A stretch of DNA of 45,396 nucleotides from an uncultured Acidimicrobiales bacterium (lineage in GTDB: Bacteria; Actinomycetota; Acidimicrobiia; Acidimicrobiales; SHLQ01): NCBI GenBank assembly GCA_937934655.1, contig CALGZB010000120.1, positions 1 to 45,396 on the forward strand, read 5' to 3'. The number at the start of each line of letters is the position of its first letter. Position 1 is the first letter of the stretch. A program made the translations under genes and the position numbers. Shown here in pieces: positions 9,755-17,088 of the stretch. A model generated the notes under the pieces. It was not told the origin of the DNA. It saw only the letters and a program-made list of their open reading frames with translations, and did no database searches.

Positions 9755-10645
9755 ATGATTCGTCGAATCTTTATCTTGGCGTTCGTAGCGCTTATGGCTG
9801 TTGCCGGTCCGGCCGCAGCACAGTACGACCCCGGAAGCGGTTGTGGATCGGTCTCGATCTCTAACCCAGTCAGCGTCGATGCCAATGGCACCGCCGTTGT
9901 TGCCGCCGGCGCCGACGCCGCGGTTTCGCTTTCCAACATGCTTCCCGGCTCGACCGTGACCGTAACCGTCGGTGGACTCACCGTCGCAAGCTTCACGGTT
10001 CCTGCTTCGGGCAGCCTTGCAAGCACCTTCCAAATTCCTGCTGGTCTTGGCGAAGGCACCTACACCGTCGTTGCTTCTGGCTCTGACGCCAACGGAAACG
10101 CCTGTGGTGCAAGCACCTCAGTACGTGTTGCTGCTGGTGGAGACAACGGTGGCGATAACGGTGGCGGAAGCGGATCGATTTCGGTCCCTAGCCCCGATTC
10201 GGTCGACACCGACGGAACCCCTGTGGTCTCCGTTGGCGACACCGTCAACGTAACCCGTACCGGCCTTCTCCCAGGCTCGACCTTCACCGTCACCATGAAC
10301 GGTGCGGTCGTCGAAACCCTCGTCGTACCTGCTTCAGGTGATGTTGCAGTAGCCGTTCAGGTTCCAACCGGAACCTACGCTGGCCGCTACACCATCGCTG
10401 GCGCCGGAACGAACGCTGACGGCACGTCCAACTCCACCTCGCTCGTCGTTCGGGTTGCTGCGGCAAACCAGAACGCTGGCGGAACGGGCGGAACCACTGG
10501 TGGAACCACCGGTGGAACCAACCCAAGCGGATCGCTTGCCTTCACCGGTAGCACCGCTGGTCCACTTGCAGGCGCTGCCACCGTGCTTATCGTGCTCGGT
10601 GCAGTAATGCTCCAGGCCCGCAAGCCTGAAGGCTCCGACAGCTAG
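9755..10645 (+). CDS. Secreted two-repeat surface protein with LAxTG-type sortase signal
   Basis: The ATG follows an AGGAG by 11 bases. The 296-residue product has a Sec signal peptide ending near AAAQ (about residue 22). Two related beta-rich repeats of about 100 residues follow, each with an LPGSTxTVT core and a VPASG segment and separated by a Gly/Asn/Asp linker. A Gly/Thr-rich stalk and a C-terminal cell-wall sorting signal come last: LAFTG, then a hydrophobic helix, then a short tail with Arg and Lys. LAxTG is the motif class used by class E sortases of high-GC Gram-positives. No sortase gene is in the window. The role is probably surface display or cell-wall structure, with no enzymatic motif. 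Threonine codons and GGxTGGT-type DNA are repetitive in the stalk. Confidence 0.85.
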   Translation: MIRRIFILAFVALMAVAGPAAAQYDPGSGCGSVSISNPVSVDANGTAVVAAGADAAVSLSNMLPGSTVTVTVGGLTVASFTVPASGSLASTFQIPAGLGEGTYTVVASGSDANGNACGASTSVRVAAGGDNGGDNGGGSGSISVPSPDSVDTDGTPVVSVGDTVNVTRTGLLPGSTFTVTMNGAVVETLVVPASGDVAVAVQVPTGTYAGRYTIAGAGTNADGTSNSTSLVVRVAAANQNAGGTGGTTGGTTGGTNPSGSLAFTGSTAGPLAGAATVLIVLGAVMLQARKPEGSDS

Positions 10646-10680
10646 ATCTTCCTAGTCCAGGAATCAACTTCTGAGACCCG

Positions 10681-10720
10681 CTCGATAGCCGGTGCCCCAA
10701 AGGGGGGCGCCGGCTTCGAG
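10681..10720 (+). terminator. Rho-independent-type terminator after the surface protein
   Basis: A long hairpin with arms 10681-10698 and 10704-10720, mainly gccggtgcccc pairing with ggggcgccggc plus an outer ctcga/tcgag extension, sits 36 bases after the stop at 10645. A short agttttcggg tract follows. It would end the 7226-10645 transcript before the molybdoenzyme gene. Confidence 0.75.
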
Positions 10721-10773
10721 AGTTTTCGGGTTGTGTATCTTCCCCGGCGGAAGCCTTCGTGGGAAGCTGGGGC

Positions 10774-13023
10774 ATGACGCAGACTCACTTTCGTACTTGC
10801 CCGCTTTGTGAAGCCACGTGTGGCCTTGAGATCACGACTGATGGCGATCAAGTAGTACGAATCCGTGGCGATCGCGACGATGTCTTTAGCAAAGGGTTTA
10901 TCTGCGCAAAGGGCTCGACGCTCAAGCAGCTTCACGATGACCCCGACCGGCTTCGGGTGCCCATGGTTCGCCGTGACGGCGAGCTCGTCGAAGCCACCTG
11001 GGATGAAGCCTTTACGGCCATCCAGGAGAAACTGCTTCCGCTGCTCGACCAGAATGGCCGAGACTCGTTAGGCATCGTGTTAGGGAATCCCAACACGCAC
11101 AACTTTGTCGGCACCTACTACCTGCGCCCGGTTATTCACGCCGCAGGTACCAAGAACATCTATTCGGCATCCACGGTCGACCAAATGCCGAAACACCTCA
11201 CGTCGGGGCTCATGTGGGGCAGCGCCAATATGTTCCCGCTACCCGACCTCGACCGCACCGACTACCTCTTTATGCTCGGAGCCAACCCGCTCGCCTCAAA
11301 CGGGAGCCTGGTGACGGCCCCGGACTTCCCCGGCCGCCTCGACGCCATCATGGAGCGCGGAGGCAAGGTTGTTGTGGTCGATCCTCGGTACACCGAGACC
11401 GCAGCCATCGCCTCAGAGCATCACTTCATCCGCCCTGGAGCCGACCTTCATCTTCTCCTTGCGATCATCAAGGAACTCTTCGATCGCGATCTTGTCGACC
11501 TGGGACGCCTTGGCGATTTCGCCAACGGGCTCGATGTGGTTCGTAGTCTTGTCGCCGATATCAACATCGACGATGCGGCCGCTTCCTCGGGTATCGACGC
11601 CGACACGATTCGCCGGATCACCGGCGAGCTCGCCGCCGCCCCAACCGCAGTCGTCTACGGGCGTATGGGGAATCACACCGTCGAGTTCGGAACTCTGACG
11701 TCGTGGGCCGCCGACATCATCAACATTCTCACCGGCAATCTGGATGCTCCCGGTGGCGCCATGTTTGCCAGCCCAGTAACGATTCGGATCGAGGATGAAG
11801 AACCGGGTGGACGCGGCTACTCAACTGGCCGTTGGAACTCTCGGGTAAGTAACCGCCACGAAGTGAACGGCGAATTTCCAGCCGCGTCGCTGGCCGAAGA
11901 GATCGAGACCGAGGGCGAGGGGCAGATTCGTGCCCTCATCACCGTTGCGACCAACCCGGTGCGTTCGTTCCCCAATAGCGAGCGCCTCGATGCGGCGTTT
12001 GCCGACCTCGACTTCATGGTGTCGGTCGATATGTACCTTAACGAGACCACCCGGCACGCCGACGTGATCCTCCCGGCCCTCGATCCGCTCGAGCGTCCGC
12101 ATTACGACTTTGCCTTCGAAGGAAACGCTGTACGGGTCGTCACCAACTTCTCGGAAGCGGTCTTCGCCCCGTCAGGTCCCGATGAAGCCGAAACGCTCTC
12201 CCGACTTGCGTTGGTGCTCGGTGGCGCTGGTGTCGACGCTGACCCGGAGTTCATCCACAACCAACTGGTCACCGGAATCCTCGACCGCGAACTCAAAAAC
12301 GAAAAGAGCCCGATCTTTGGTCGTGACCGAGACGAGATTCTCGACGAGCTCAACACATTGCCGCCGGTCGAACGCACGCTCGATCTTCGATTGCGCACCG
12401 GCCGGTTCGGCGACGGGTTTGGCGCCAACCCCGAAGGACTTACTCTCGCAGTTCTTAAGGACAACCCGCACGGAATCGACTACGGACCCATGGTCGAGCG
12501 ACTGCCTGGCGCTCTGAAGACGGCCAGCGCAATGCTCGAGTTGGCCCCCGAGCTGATCGTGTCGGACTTCGCCCGATTCCGGGCCTCGCTCGAGAGTTCT
12601 GCCGCGGCTGAAACCACCGAGTCGGATCTTCTCCTCATCGGTCGTCGGCATGTGCGCTCCAACAACTCGTGGATGCACAACATCAACGTCCTGGTGAAGG
12701 GCAAGAGCCGCACTGCGCTGCTCATGCACCCAACCGACGCCGCATCGCGCAAGATCGACGACGGCGCGACGGTCGTGGTTGCGTCCGAAGTCGGCGAGGT
12801 TGAGACCGCGGTTGAACTGACCGAGCAGCTCATGCCTGGCGTGGTGTGCTTGCCTCATGGCTGGGGTCACAACGTCGAGGGCACCCGCATGTCGATCGCC
12901 CGCGAACAAGTAGGCGCCAACATGAACGAACTCATCGACGACGCGATTATTGATGAGCCGTCCGGCAACAGCGTCCTCAACGGCGTGCCGGTGACCGTGG
13001 CGCCGGTAACGTTGGTGGGATGA
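10774..13023 (+). CDS. Molybdopterin (bis-MGD) oxidoreductase, [4Fe-4S]-containing
   Basis: The 749-residue protein begins at ATG 10774; an upstream GTG at 10759 would only add five residues. The N-terminus holds the [4Fe-4S] site C9-x2-C12-x3-C16-x27-C44 typical of the formate dehydrogenase/nitrate reductase branch. Further family landmarks are FMLGANPLASN, ETTRHADVILPA and a C-terminal guanylate-binding domain containing HVRSNNSW and LPHGWGH. There is no twin-arginine signal, so it should be cytoplasmic. In the segment where Cys or Sec ligates Mo in nitrate reductases and formate dehydrogenases I see DQMPKHLTSGLMWG with no cysteine, so Ser/Thr or another residue may be the ligand; this is a tentative alignment. 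The substrate is unknown. Its stop overlaps the AAA ATPase start as ATGA. Confidence 0.9.
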   Translation: MTQTHFRTCPLCEATCGLEITTDGDQVVRIRGDRDDVFSKGFICAKGSTLKQLHDDPDRLRVPMVRRDGELVEATWDEAFTAIQEKLLPLLDQNGRDSLGIVLGNPNTHNFVGTYYLRPVIHAAGTKNIYSASTVDQMPKHLTSGLMWGSANMFPLPDLDRTDYLFMLGANPLASNGSLVTAPDFPGRLDAIMERGGKVVVVDPRYTETAAIASEHHFIRPGADLHLLLAIIKELFDRDLVDLGRLGDFANGLDVVRSLVADINIDDAAASSGIDADTIRRITGELAAAPTAVVYGRMGNHTVEFGTLTSWAADIINILTGNLDAPGGAMFASPVTIRIEDEEPGGRGYSTGRWNSRVSNRHEVNGEFPAASLAEEIETEGEGQIRALITVATNPVRSFPNSERLDAAFADLDFMVSVDMYLNETTRHADVILPALDPLERPHYDFAFEGNAVRVVTNFSEAVFAPSGPDEAETLSRLALVLGGAGVDADPEFIHNQLVTGILDRELKNEKSPIFGRDRDEILDELNTLPPVERTLDLRLRTGRFGDGFGANPEGLTLAVLKDNPHGIDYGPMVERLPGALKTASAMLELAPELIVSDFARFRASLESSAAAETTESDLLLIGRRHVRSNNSWMHNINVLVKGKSRTALLMHPTDAASRKIDDGATVVVASEVGEVETAVELTEQLMPGVVCLPHGWGHNVEGTRMSIAREQVGANMNELIDDAIIDEPSGNSVLNGVPVTVAPVTLVG

Positions 13024-14444
13024 AGAACGAAACCGGACTCGCCGATGCGGTCGATGAATTTCTCGACCGAGTCGGGAACACGATCGAACCAATCCGTGAA
13101 GAGGTCTTTGCCGTCTCGGCCGATGAGCTTCGCCACAAGCTGATTATCGAGGCCCACAACCTGTCGGCGGCGTTCATCGATTGCGATGATCGGCACTCCG
13201 AACTCGAGATTCTGGGGTTCATGGAAGCGCTGGGGCGTTACCTTCCCGACCTGATGCCGGCCGATCTCACCGCTGCCGATGTGCGCGAAGCCAAGCTTCT
13301 CGACCAGAAAAAGGCGTGGCTCGACGAGCCATCGGGCCTGTTCGGCACGTTGGTTCGGGTCGATGCGAAACGCGGTTCGCAGTACTCGAGCGTCTACTAC
13401 GAGCACGCAATGCGCGTTGCGCACACCGTCATCAGCCTCGACGAGTACACCTCGCGGCTCGAACTCAGTGCTGTTGAGCAGTTCCGTTCGATGCTCCTTC
13501 GCTCGATCAAGTCCGGGGGCGTAAGCGGAAACGCGCAGTCGGCCATGGGTGCCGTCGGCGACTCGAGCAAGGGCATCGACCCAACAATCGACATGCCGCC
13601 CGAACGCCCCATCGATGAGTTGCTCGCCGAGCTCGATGAGCTCATTGGTCTCGAGGAGGTCAAAGAAGAAGTCAAGCTTGTGGCCGCACTGTTGCGGGTG
13701 CAACAAGTCCGCGAGGAACGCGGCCTCAATGTCACCGAGTCGAGCCGGCACCTCGTGTTTGTCGGGAACCCCGGAACTGGCAAAACAACGGTCGCCCGAC
13801 TCTTGGCCCAGATCTACCGCACCCTCGGCGTGGTCGAACGGGGCCACTTGATCGAGACCGACCGGTCTGGCCTTGTCGCCGGGTTCGTCGGCCAAACCGC
13901 GACGAAGGTCAATGAGACCTTCGACCGGGCCGACCAAGGTGTGCTCATCATCGACGAGGCGTACTCGCTCGTTCGGGGTGGCGAAAAGGACTTCGGTCGT
14001 GAAGCCATCGACACCGTGGTCAAGCTGGTCGAAGACCGACGCGACAGCGTGGTGGTCATCATGGCGGGGTATCCCGATGAGATGGCGCAACTGATCGACG
14101 CGAACCCGGGTCTCAAATCGAGGTTCCCGAAGACCATCTCGTTCCCGGATTACGAAGACGACGAGCTGCTCAAGATCTTTGAGATCATCGCCACCAAGAA
14201 CCACTTCGAGATCGACGAGTCGGCTCGTGAAGCGGTGGCGGCTTTCTTCTCGTCAGCCGATCGGGGCAAGGGTTTCGGCAACGGTCGTGCCGCTCGTAAC
14301 CTTTTCGAGGCCGCAGTGGCCCGCCAAGCCGTCAACCTCTCGGTGATGCTCGAGAACAGCCAAGAGGTTACCGATCAGGTCCTTACGACGCTGTCGGGCA
14401 AAGACATTCCAACGCCCGACGAGGTCCAAGCCCTTGGGGACTGA
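13020..14444 (+). CDS. CbbX/SpoVK-like AAA+ ATPase
   Basis: The ATG overlaps the molybdoenzyme stop by four bases. The 474-residue protein has an N-terminal helical region of about 190 residues, whose HSELEILGFMEAL segment is faintly TerB-like. The AAA+ module begins at ELDELIGLEEVKEEVK, with Walker A GNPGTGKTT near residue 250, Walker B LIIDEA, sensor-1-type VVVIMAGYPDEM and an arginine finger in NPGLKSRFP. These are hallmarks of the CbbX/EccA-C/SpoVK group, ring ATPases that remodel partner proteins (CbbX reactivates Rubisco). No Rubisco or ESX genes are present. The coupling suggests, as inference, a chaperone or activase for the molybdoenzyme, as MoxR AAA proteins do for some metalloenzymes. 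The 3' end overlaps the convergent Maf gene by 62 bases. Confidence 0.9.
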   Translation: MKNETGLADAVDEFLDRVGNTIEPIREEVFAVSADELRHKLIIEAHNLSAAFIDCDDRHSELEILGFMEALGRYLPDLMPADLTAADVREAKLLDQKKAWLDEPSGLFGTLVRVDAKRGSQYSSVYYEHAMRVAHTVISLDEYTSRLELSAVEQFRSMLLRSIKSGGVSGNAQSAMGAVGDSSKGIDPTIDMPPERPIDELLAELDELIGLEEVKEEVKLVAALLRVQQVREERGLNVTESSRHLVFVGNPGTGKTTVARLLAQIYRTLGVVERGHLIETDRSGLVAGFVGQTATKVNETFDRADQGVLIIDEAYSLVRGGEKDFGREAIDTVVKLVEDRRDSVVVIMAGYPDEMAQLIDANPGLKSRFPKTISFPDYEDDELLKIFEIIATKNHFEIDESAREAVAAFFSSADRGKGFGNGRAARNLFEAAVARQAVNLSVMLENSQEVTDQVLTTLSGKDIPTPDEVQALGD

Positions 14445-15039
14445 GCTCTAGGCGAAGCAGGTCGGCAACTTCGCACATGGGAAGACCGACAACGTTGGTA
14501 AAGCAACCGTCGATAGCGGTGATGAAGTCGGCGGCCTCGTCTTGGACCGCAAGGCTTCCTGCTTTGTCGTCGGCAGCGCCCGTGGCGACATAGCGGTGGA
14601 CCTCGGCTGGGGAGAGGGCCCGCACCGCGAGGGTGGTGCTCACCACGCGAAGGTCGGTATGGGTGCCATCACCCAGGGCCACTGCGGTGATCACCTCGAC
14701 CGAATGGCCCGACATACCAAGCACCGTGGCACGAGCTTCATTGCGGTTTGCCGGCTTGCCGAGAATGCGGCCGCGATGCACCACAACGGTGTCGGCAGCA
14801 AGCACCAGTGCGCTGTCGGCAAGGGTTAGTGATCCGGTCGCCGTCGAAACTTTGGCTTCGGCGAGAGCGGTGACGTAGTCGGTGGGGGAGCCGCCATCAT
14901 CGAGGATTGTTTGGCCGATATGTTCCTCGTCGAGTGCAGGGATTTCGACGACGAACTCGATGTCGGCTGCTTGGAGAAGTTGTTGACGGCGGGGCGAACC
15001 CGAGGCGAGAACGAGCTTGGTGAGATCTGAATCAACCAC
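14383..15039 (-). CDS. maf: Maf-like nucleoside triphosphate pyrophosphatase
   Basis: The product opens with LVLASGSPRRQQLL, the defining Maf motif, and later has LAADTVVV and a GKP segment. Maf/YhdE proteins hydrolyse non-canonical or dTTP/UTP nucleotides to the monophosphate. No ATG fits. The best start is the GTG at 15039, giving 218 residues and an eight-base overlap with the DusB stop; a longer reading from 15165 would sit inside the DusB gene. The C-terminus, after LPMCEVADLLR, is about 25 residues longer than needed for the fold. It runs into the 3' end of the convergent AAA gene (62-base overlap), so the last residues may be loosely constrained. It is probably co-transcribed with dusB. 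Confidence 0.85.
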   Translation of the reverse strand: MVDSDLTKLVLASGSPRRQQLLQAADIEFVVEIPALDEEHIGQTILDDGGSPTDYVTALAEAKVSTATGSLTLADSALVLAADTVVVHRGRILGKPANRNEARATVLGMSGHSVEVITAVALGDGTHTDLRVVSTTLAVRALSPAEVHRYVATGAADDKAGSLAVQDEAADFITAIDGCFTNVVGLPMCEVADLLRLELSPQGLGPRRALECLCPTAS

Positions 15040-16213
15040 CGGATACGACGGCTTCAGCGTCTTTGCCCATGACCGCTGGTCCGAACGGATCGTCGAGCCA
15101 ACCTTCGGGAAGGGTGACCGGCTTCGGCCCGCCGCTATGGCTTCGAGGAATTCGCATTGCCTCAACCGGGAGCTGCAGGCTCGGGTCGATATCGGCGAGC
15201 ACCGTGTCGAGTTCGTCGAGGGTCGTGACCTCGTTCATCCGGCGTCGAACTTTGGGCCCAACGGGAAACCCGGTGAGGTACCAGACGGCATGTTTGCGGA
15301 ACGACCGCAGGGACACTTCGGATTCGGTCCACTCGACGAGCAGGTGGGCGTGCTGGCGAATGACCGGTACGACGTCGGCCATGGTCGGTGGTGCCTGAAC
15401 GGGTCGACCTTCGAAGATGTCGACGAGATCGCGAAAGAGCCAGGGGCGCCCAAGGCAGCCTCGGCCGATGACCACGCCGTCACAGCCGGTCTCGGCCATC
15501 ATCTCGATGGCATCGTGGGCTTCCCAGATATCGCCGTTGCCGAGCACGGGAATGCTGGTGACGTGTTCGGCCAGGGCTGCGATCGCTGAGCGGTCGGCGT
15601 GGCCGGAGTACAGCTGCTCGACGGTTCGAGCATGGAGCGCAACCGCTCTCACGCCTTCCTCTTCGCCGATCTTGCCGGCATCGAGGTAGGTGAGGTTGTC
15701 GTCGTCGACGCCCATCCGAAATTTGATGGTGACCGGTATGTCGCCGGCGGCCTTGACCGTGGCCGCAATGATTGCGCGCAGGTGGTTGCGCTTTACCGGG
15801 AGTGCTCCGCCGCCACCGCACTTGGTGACCTTTTTTACTGGGCAGCCGAAGTTCATGTCGATGTGATCGACGCCATGTTCGTTCACCAACCACTTCGTGG
15901 CCTCGGACGTCCAGTAGGGGTCGACGCCGTAGAGTTGCACGCTGCGAGGTGACTCATCAGCAGCGAACTCGGCGAGCTTTAGGGTGCGTTCGTGTTTCTC
16001 ACAGATTGCTCGAGCGGTGAGCATCTGGTTCACGTAGAGGCCTGCTCCGAACTCTCGACAGAGTGCCCGAAACGGAACGTCGGTGACCCCGGCCATCGGC
16101 GCCAAGACCACGGGTGGCCACACTTCGAGTGGGCCGATGTTCAGCGGTTTGTGGTCCGGTTGAACCGAAGGCGTGTCGTGGGAAACAACAGCTTCCTGGG
16201 GGTTTGAGCTCAC
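15032..16213 (-). CDS. dusB: tRNA-dihydrouridine synthase (DusB type)
   Basis: The GTG-started 393-residue protein is a flavin TIM barrel. It has VVLAPMAGVTDVPFR at the N-terminus, the catalytic cysteine in HIDMNFGCPVKKVTKCGGG, KFRMG, HARTVEQLYSG, GNGDI and the phosphate-binding GVVIGRGCLGRPW. It would reduce specific uridines in tRNA to dihydrouridine with FMN and NADPH. About 25 poorly conserved residues precede the barrel, so the true start could be slightly downstream. The C-terminal helical RNA-binding domain is complete. An 11-base tandem repeat lies just upstream (16244-16287). The stop overlaps maf by eight bases. Confidence 0.92.
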   Translation of the reverse strand: MSSNPQEAVVSHDTPSVQPDHKPLNIGPLEVWPPVVLAPMAGVTDVPFRALCREFGAGLYVNQMLTARAICEKHERTLKLAEFAADESPRSVQLYGVDPYWTSEATKWLVNEHGVDHIDMNFGCPVKKVTKCGGGGALPVKRNHLRAIIAATVKAAGDIPVTIKFRMGVDDDNLTYLDAGKIGEEEGVRAVALHARTVEQLYSGHADRSAIAALAEHVTSIPVLGNGDIWEAHDAIEMMAETGCDGVVIGRGCLGRPWLFRDLVDIFEGRPVQAPPTMADVVPVIRQHAHLLVEWTESEVSLRSFRKHAVWYLTGFPVGPKVRRRMNEVTTLDELDTVLADIDPSLQLPVEAMRIPRSHSGGPKPVTLPEGWLDDPFGPAVMGKDAEAVVSGG

Positions 16214-16243
16214 CCCACGATTGTACGGCTTGCCAGCACGTTC

Positions 16244-16287
16244 CTTCTTGTCGGCTTCTTGTCGGCTTCTTGTCGGCTGTTTGTCGG
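16244..16287. repeat. Four tandem 11-bp repeats upstream of dusB
   Basis: Three exact copies of cttcttgtcgg (16244-16276) are followed by a fourth with two changes (ctgtttgtcgg). They fill most of the 78-base gap between the nitroreductase stop and the dusB start, where they would lie in the leader of dusB. Confidence 0.9.
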
Positions 16288-16291
16288 CACC

Positions 16292-16987
16292 CTATTCAGC
16301 TGGTGGGCCGGCTTGGGTGAAGCTTGTGCCGGGAGGGTCTTCCACCCAGTCCGGTTGGTTGCCCCACGTGGTCTCGAAGACAACGTTGGCGAGCGGCTGC
16401 CGGCGAACCGGACCGTGGCTACCTGCGGGGTGTCCCAGGGTGATGGTGGCCGCCACGAAGACGTCGTCGGGGATTCCGAGCAGATGACGAAGCTCGTCCT
16501 CGACCGGAAGATGCATACCGGTGAGCACCCCACCGAGGCCGATCGCCCGCGCCGCAAGGAGCAGATTTTGCGCCGCCGGGTACACCGAGCCGCCTTCGGT
16601 CGAGGTGGGGCCTCGGTGCCGGATAAGGCACGGCATGATGATCACCGGCGCCTGAGCGAAGTTGTCGACGTAGTGGCCCATCGTTGCTGCCATCCGGGCC
16701 TTCGGCGAGTTGTCGAGGTTGCGGTCGTATTTGTCGACCGTCCTCTTCATGCCCCAGATCTTGCGAGCTCCTTTCGCAAGAAGCTCCCGTGCAGGCTGGC
16801 TGTCGGGACTGTCGTGCAAAACGAGAAAGCGGAACAGCTGCCGATTGGATCCTGACGGCGCTCGCGATGCGGCGAACAGCACCTGGTTCAGTTGTTGTTG
16901 GGTGACCGGTTCATCGGTGTAGCGCCGGATTGCACGGGTAGTGGCCAATCCTTCAAGAAGATCCATGTCACTGGTATAGGTCGACAT
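16292..16987 (-). CDS. Nitroreductase-family FMN oxidoreductase
   Basis: The 231-residue protein starts with LLEGLATTRAIRRYTDEPVT, a typical nitroreductase opening with the Arg cluster that holds FMN phosphate, then SRAPSGSNRQ. Later come QNLLLAARAIGLGGVLTG and a C-terminal TLGHPAG. Members reduce nitro compounds, quinones or flavins with NAD(P)H as homodimers; the substrate cannot be inferred here. ATG codons at 16987 and 16966 are both possible. Neither has a strong ribosome-binding site, and a TATACC six bases before the second could serve a leaderless start. The 3' tail (after LANVVFETTWG) is Pro/Gly-rich. A hairpin terminator at 17004-17031 separates it from the upstream coiled-coil gene. 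Confidence 0.9.
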   Translation of the reverse strand: MSTYTSDMDLLEGLATTRAIRRYTDEPVTQQQLNQVLFAASRAPSGSNRQLFRFLVLHDSPDSQPARELLAKGARKIWGMKRTVDKYDRNLDNSPKARMAATMGHYVDNFAQAPVIIMPCLIRHRGPTSTEGGSVYPAAQNLLLAARAIGLGGVLTGMHLPVEDELRHLLGIPDDVFVAATITLGHPAGSHGPVRRQPLANVVFETTWGNQPDWVEDPPGTSFTQAGPPAE

Positions 16988-17003
16988 GTCCGAGAAAACG
17001 AAA

Positions 17004-17031
17004 GTGCGGCCCCCGTTTCGGAGGGCCGCAC
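17004..17031 (-). terminator. Terminator downstream of the coiled-coil gene
   Basis: The nine-base perfect arms gtgcggccc (17004-17012) and gggccgcac (17023-17031) enclose a ten-base loop. On the minus strand a T-rich TTTCGTTTTC follows immediately. It lies 57 bases past the stop at 17089 and just before the nitroreductase start. Confidence 0.8.
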
Positions 17032-17088
17032 ATCGAGTTTTTATCTCGCTACCTGCGTACGCAGGGCCGGTATGTCCCGGCGAGATGG

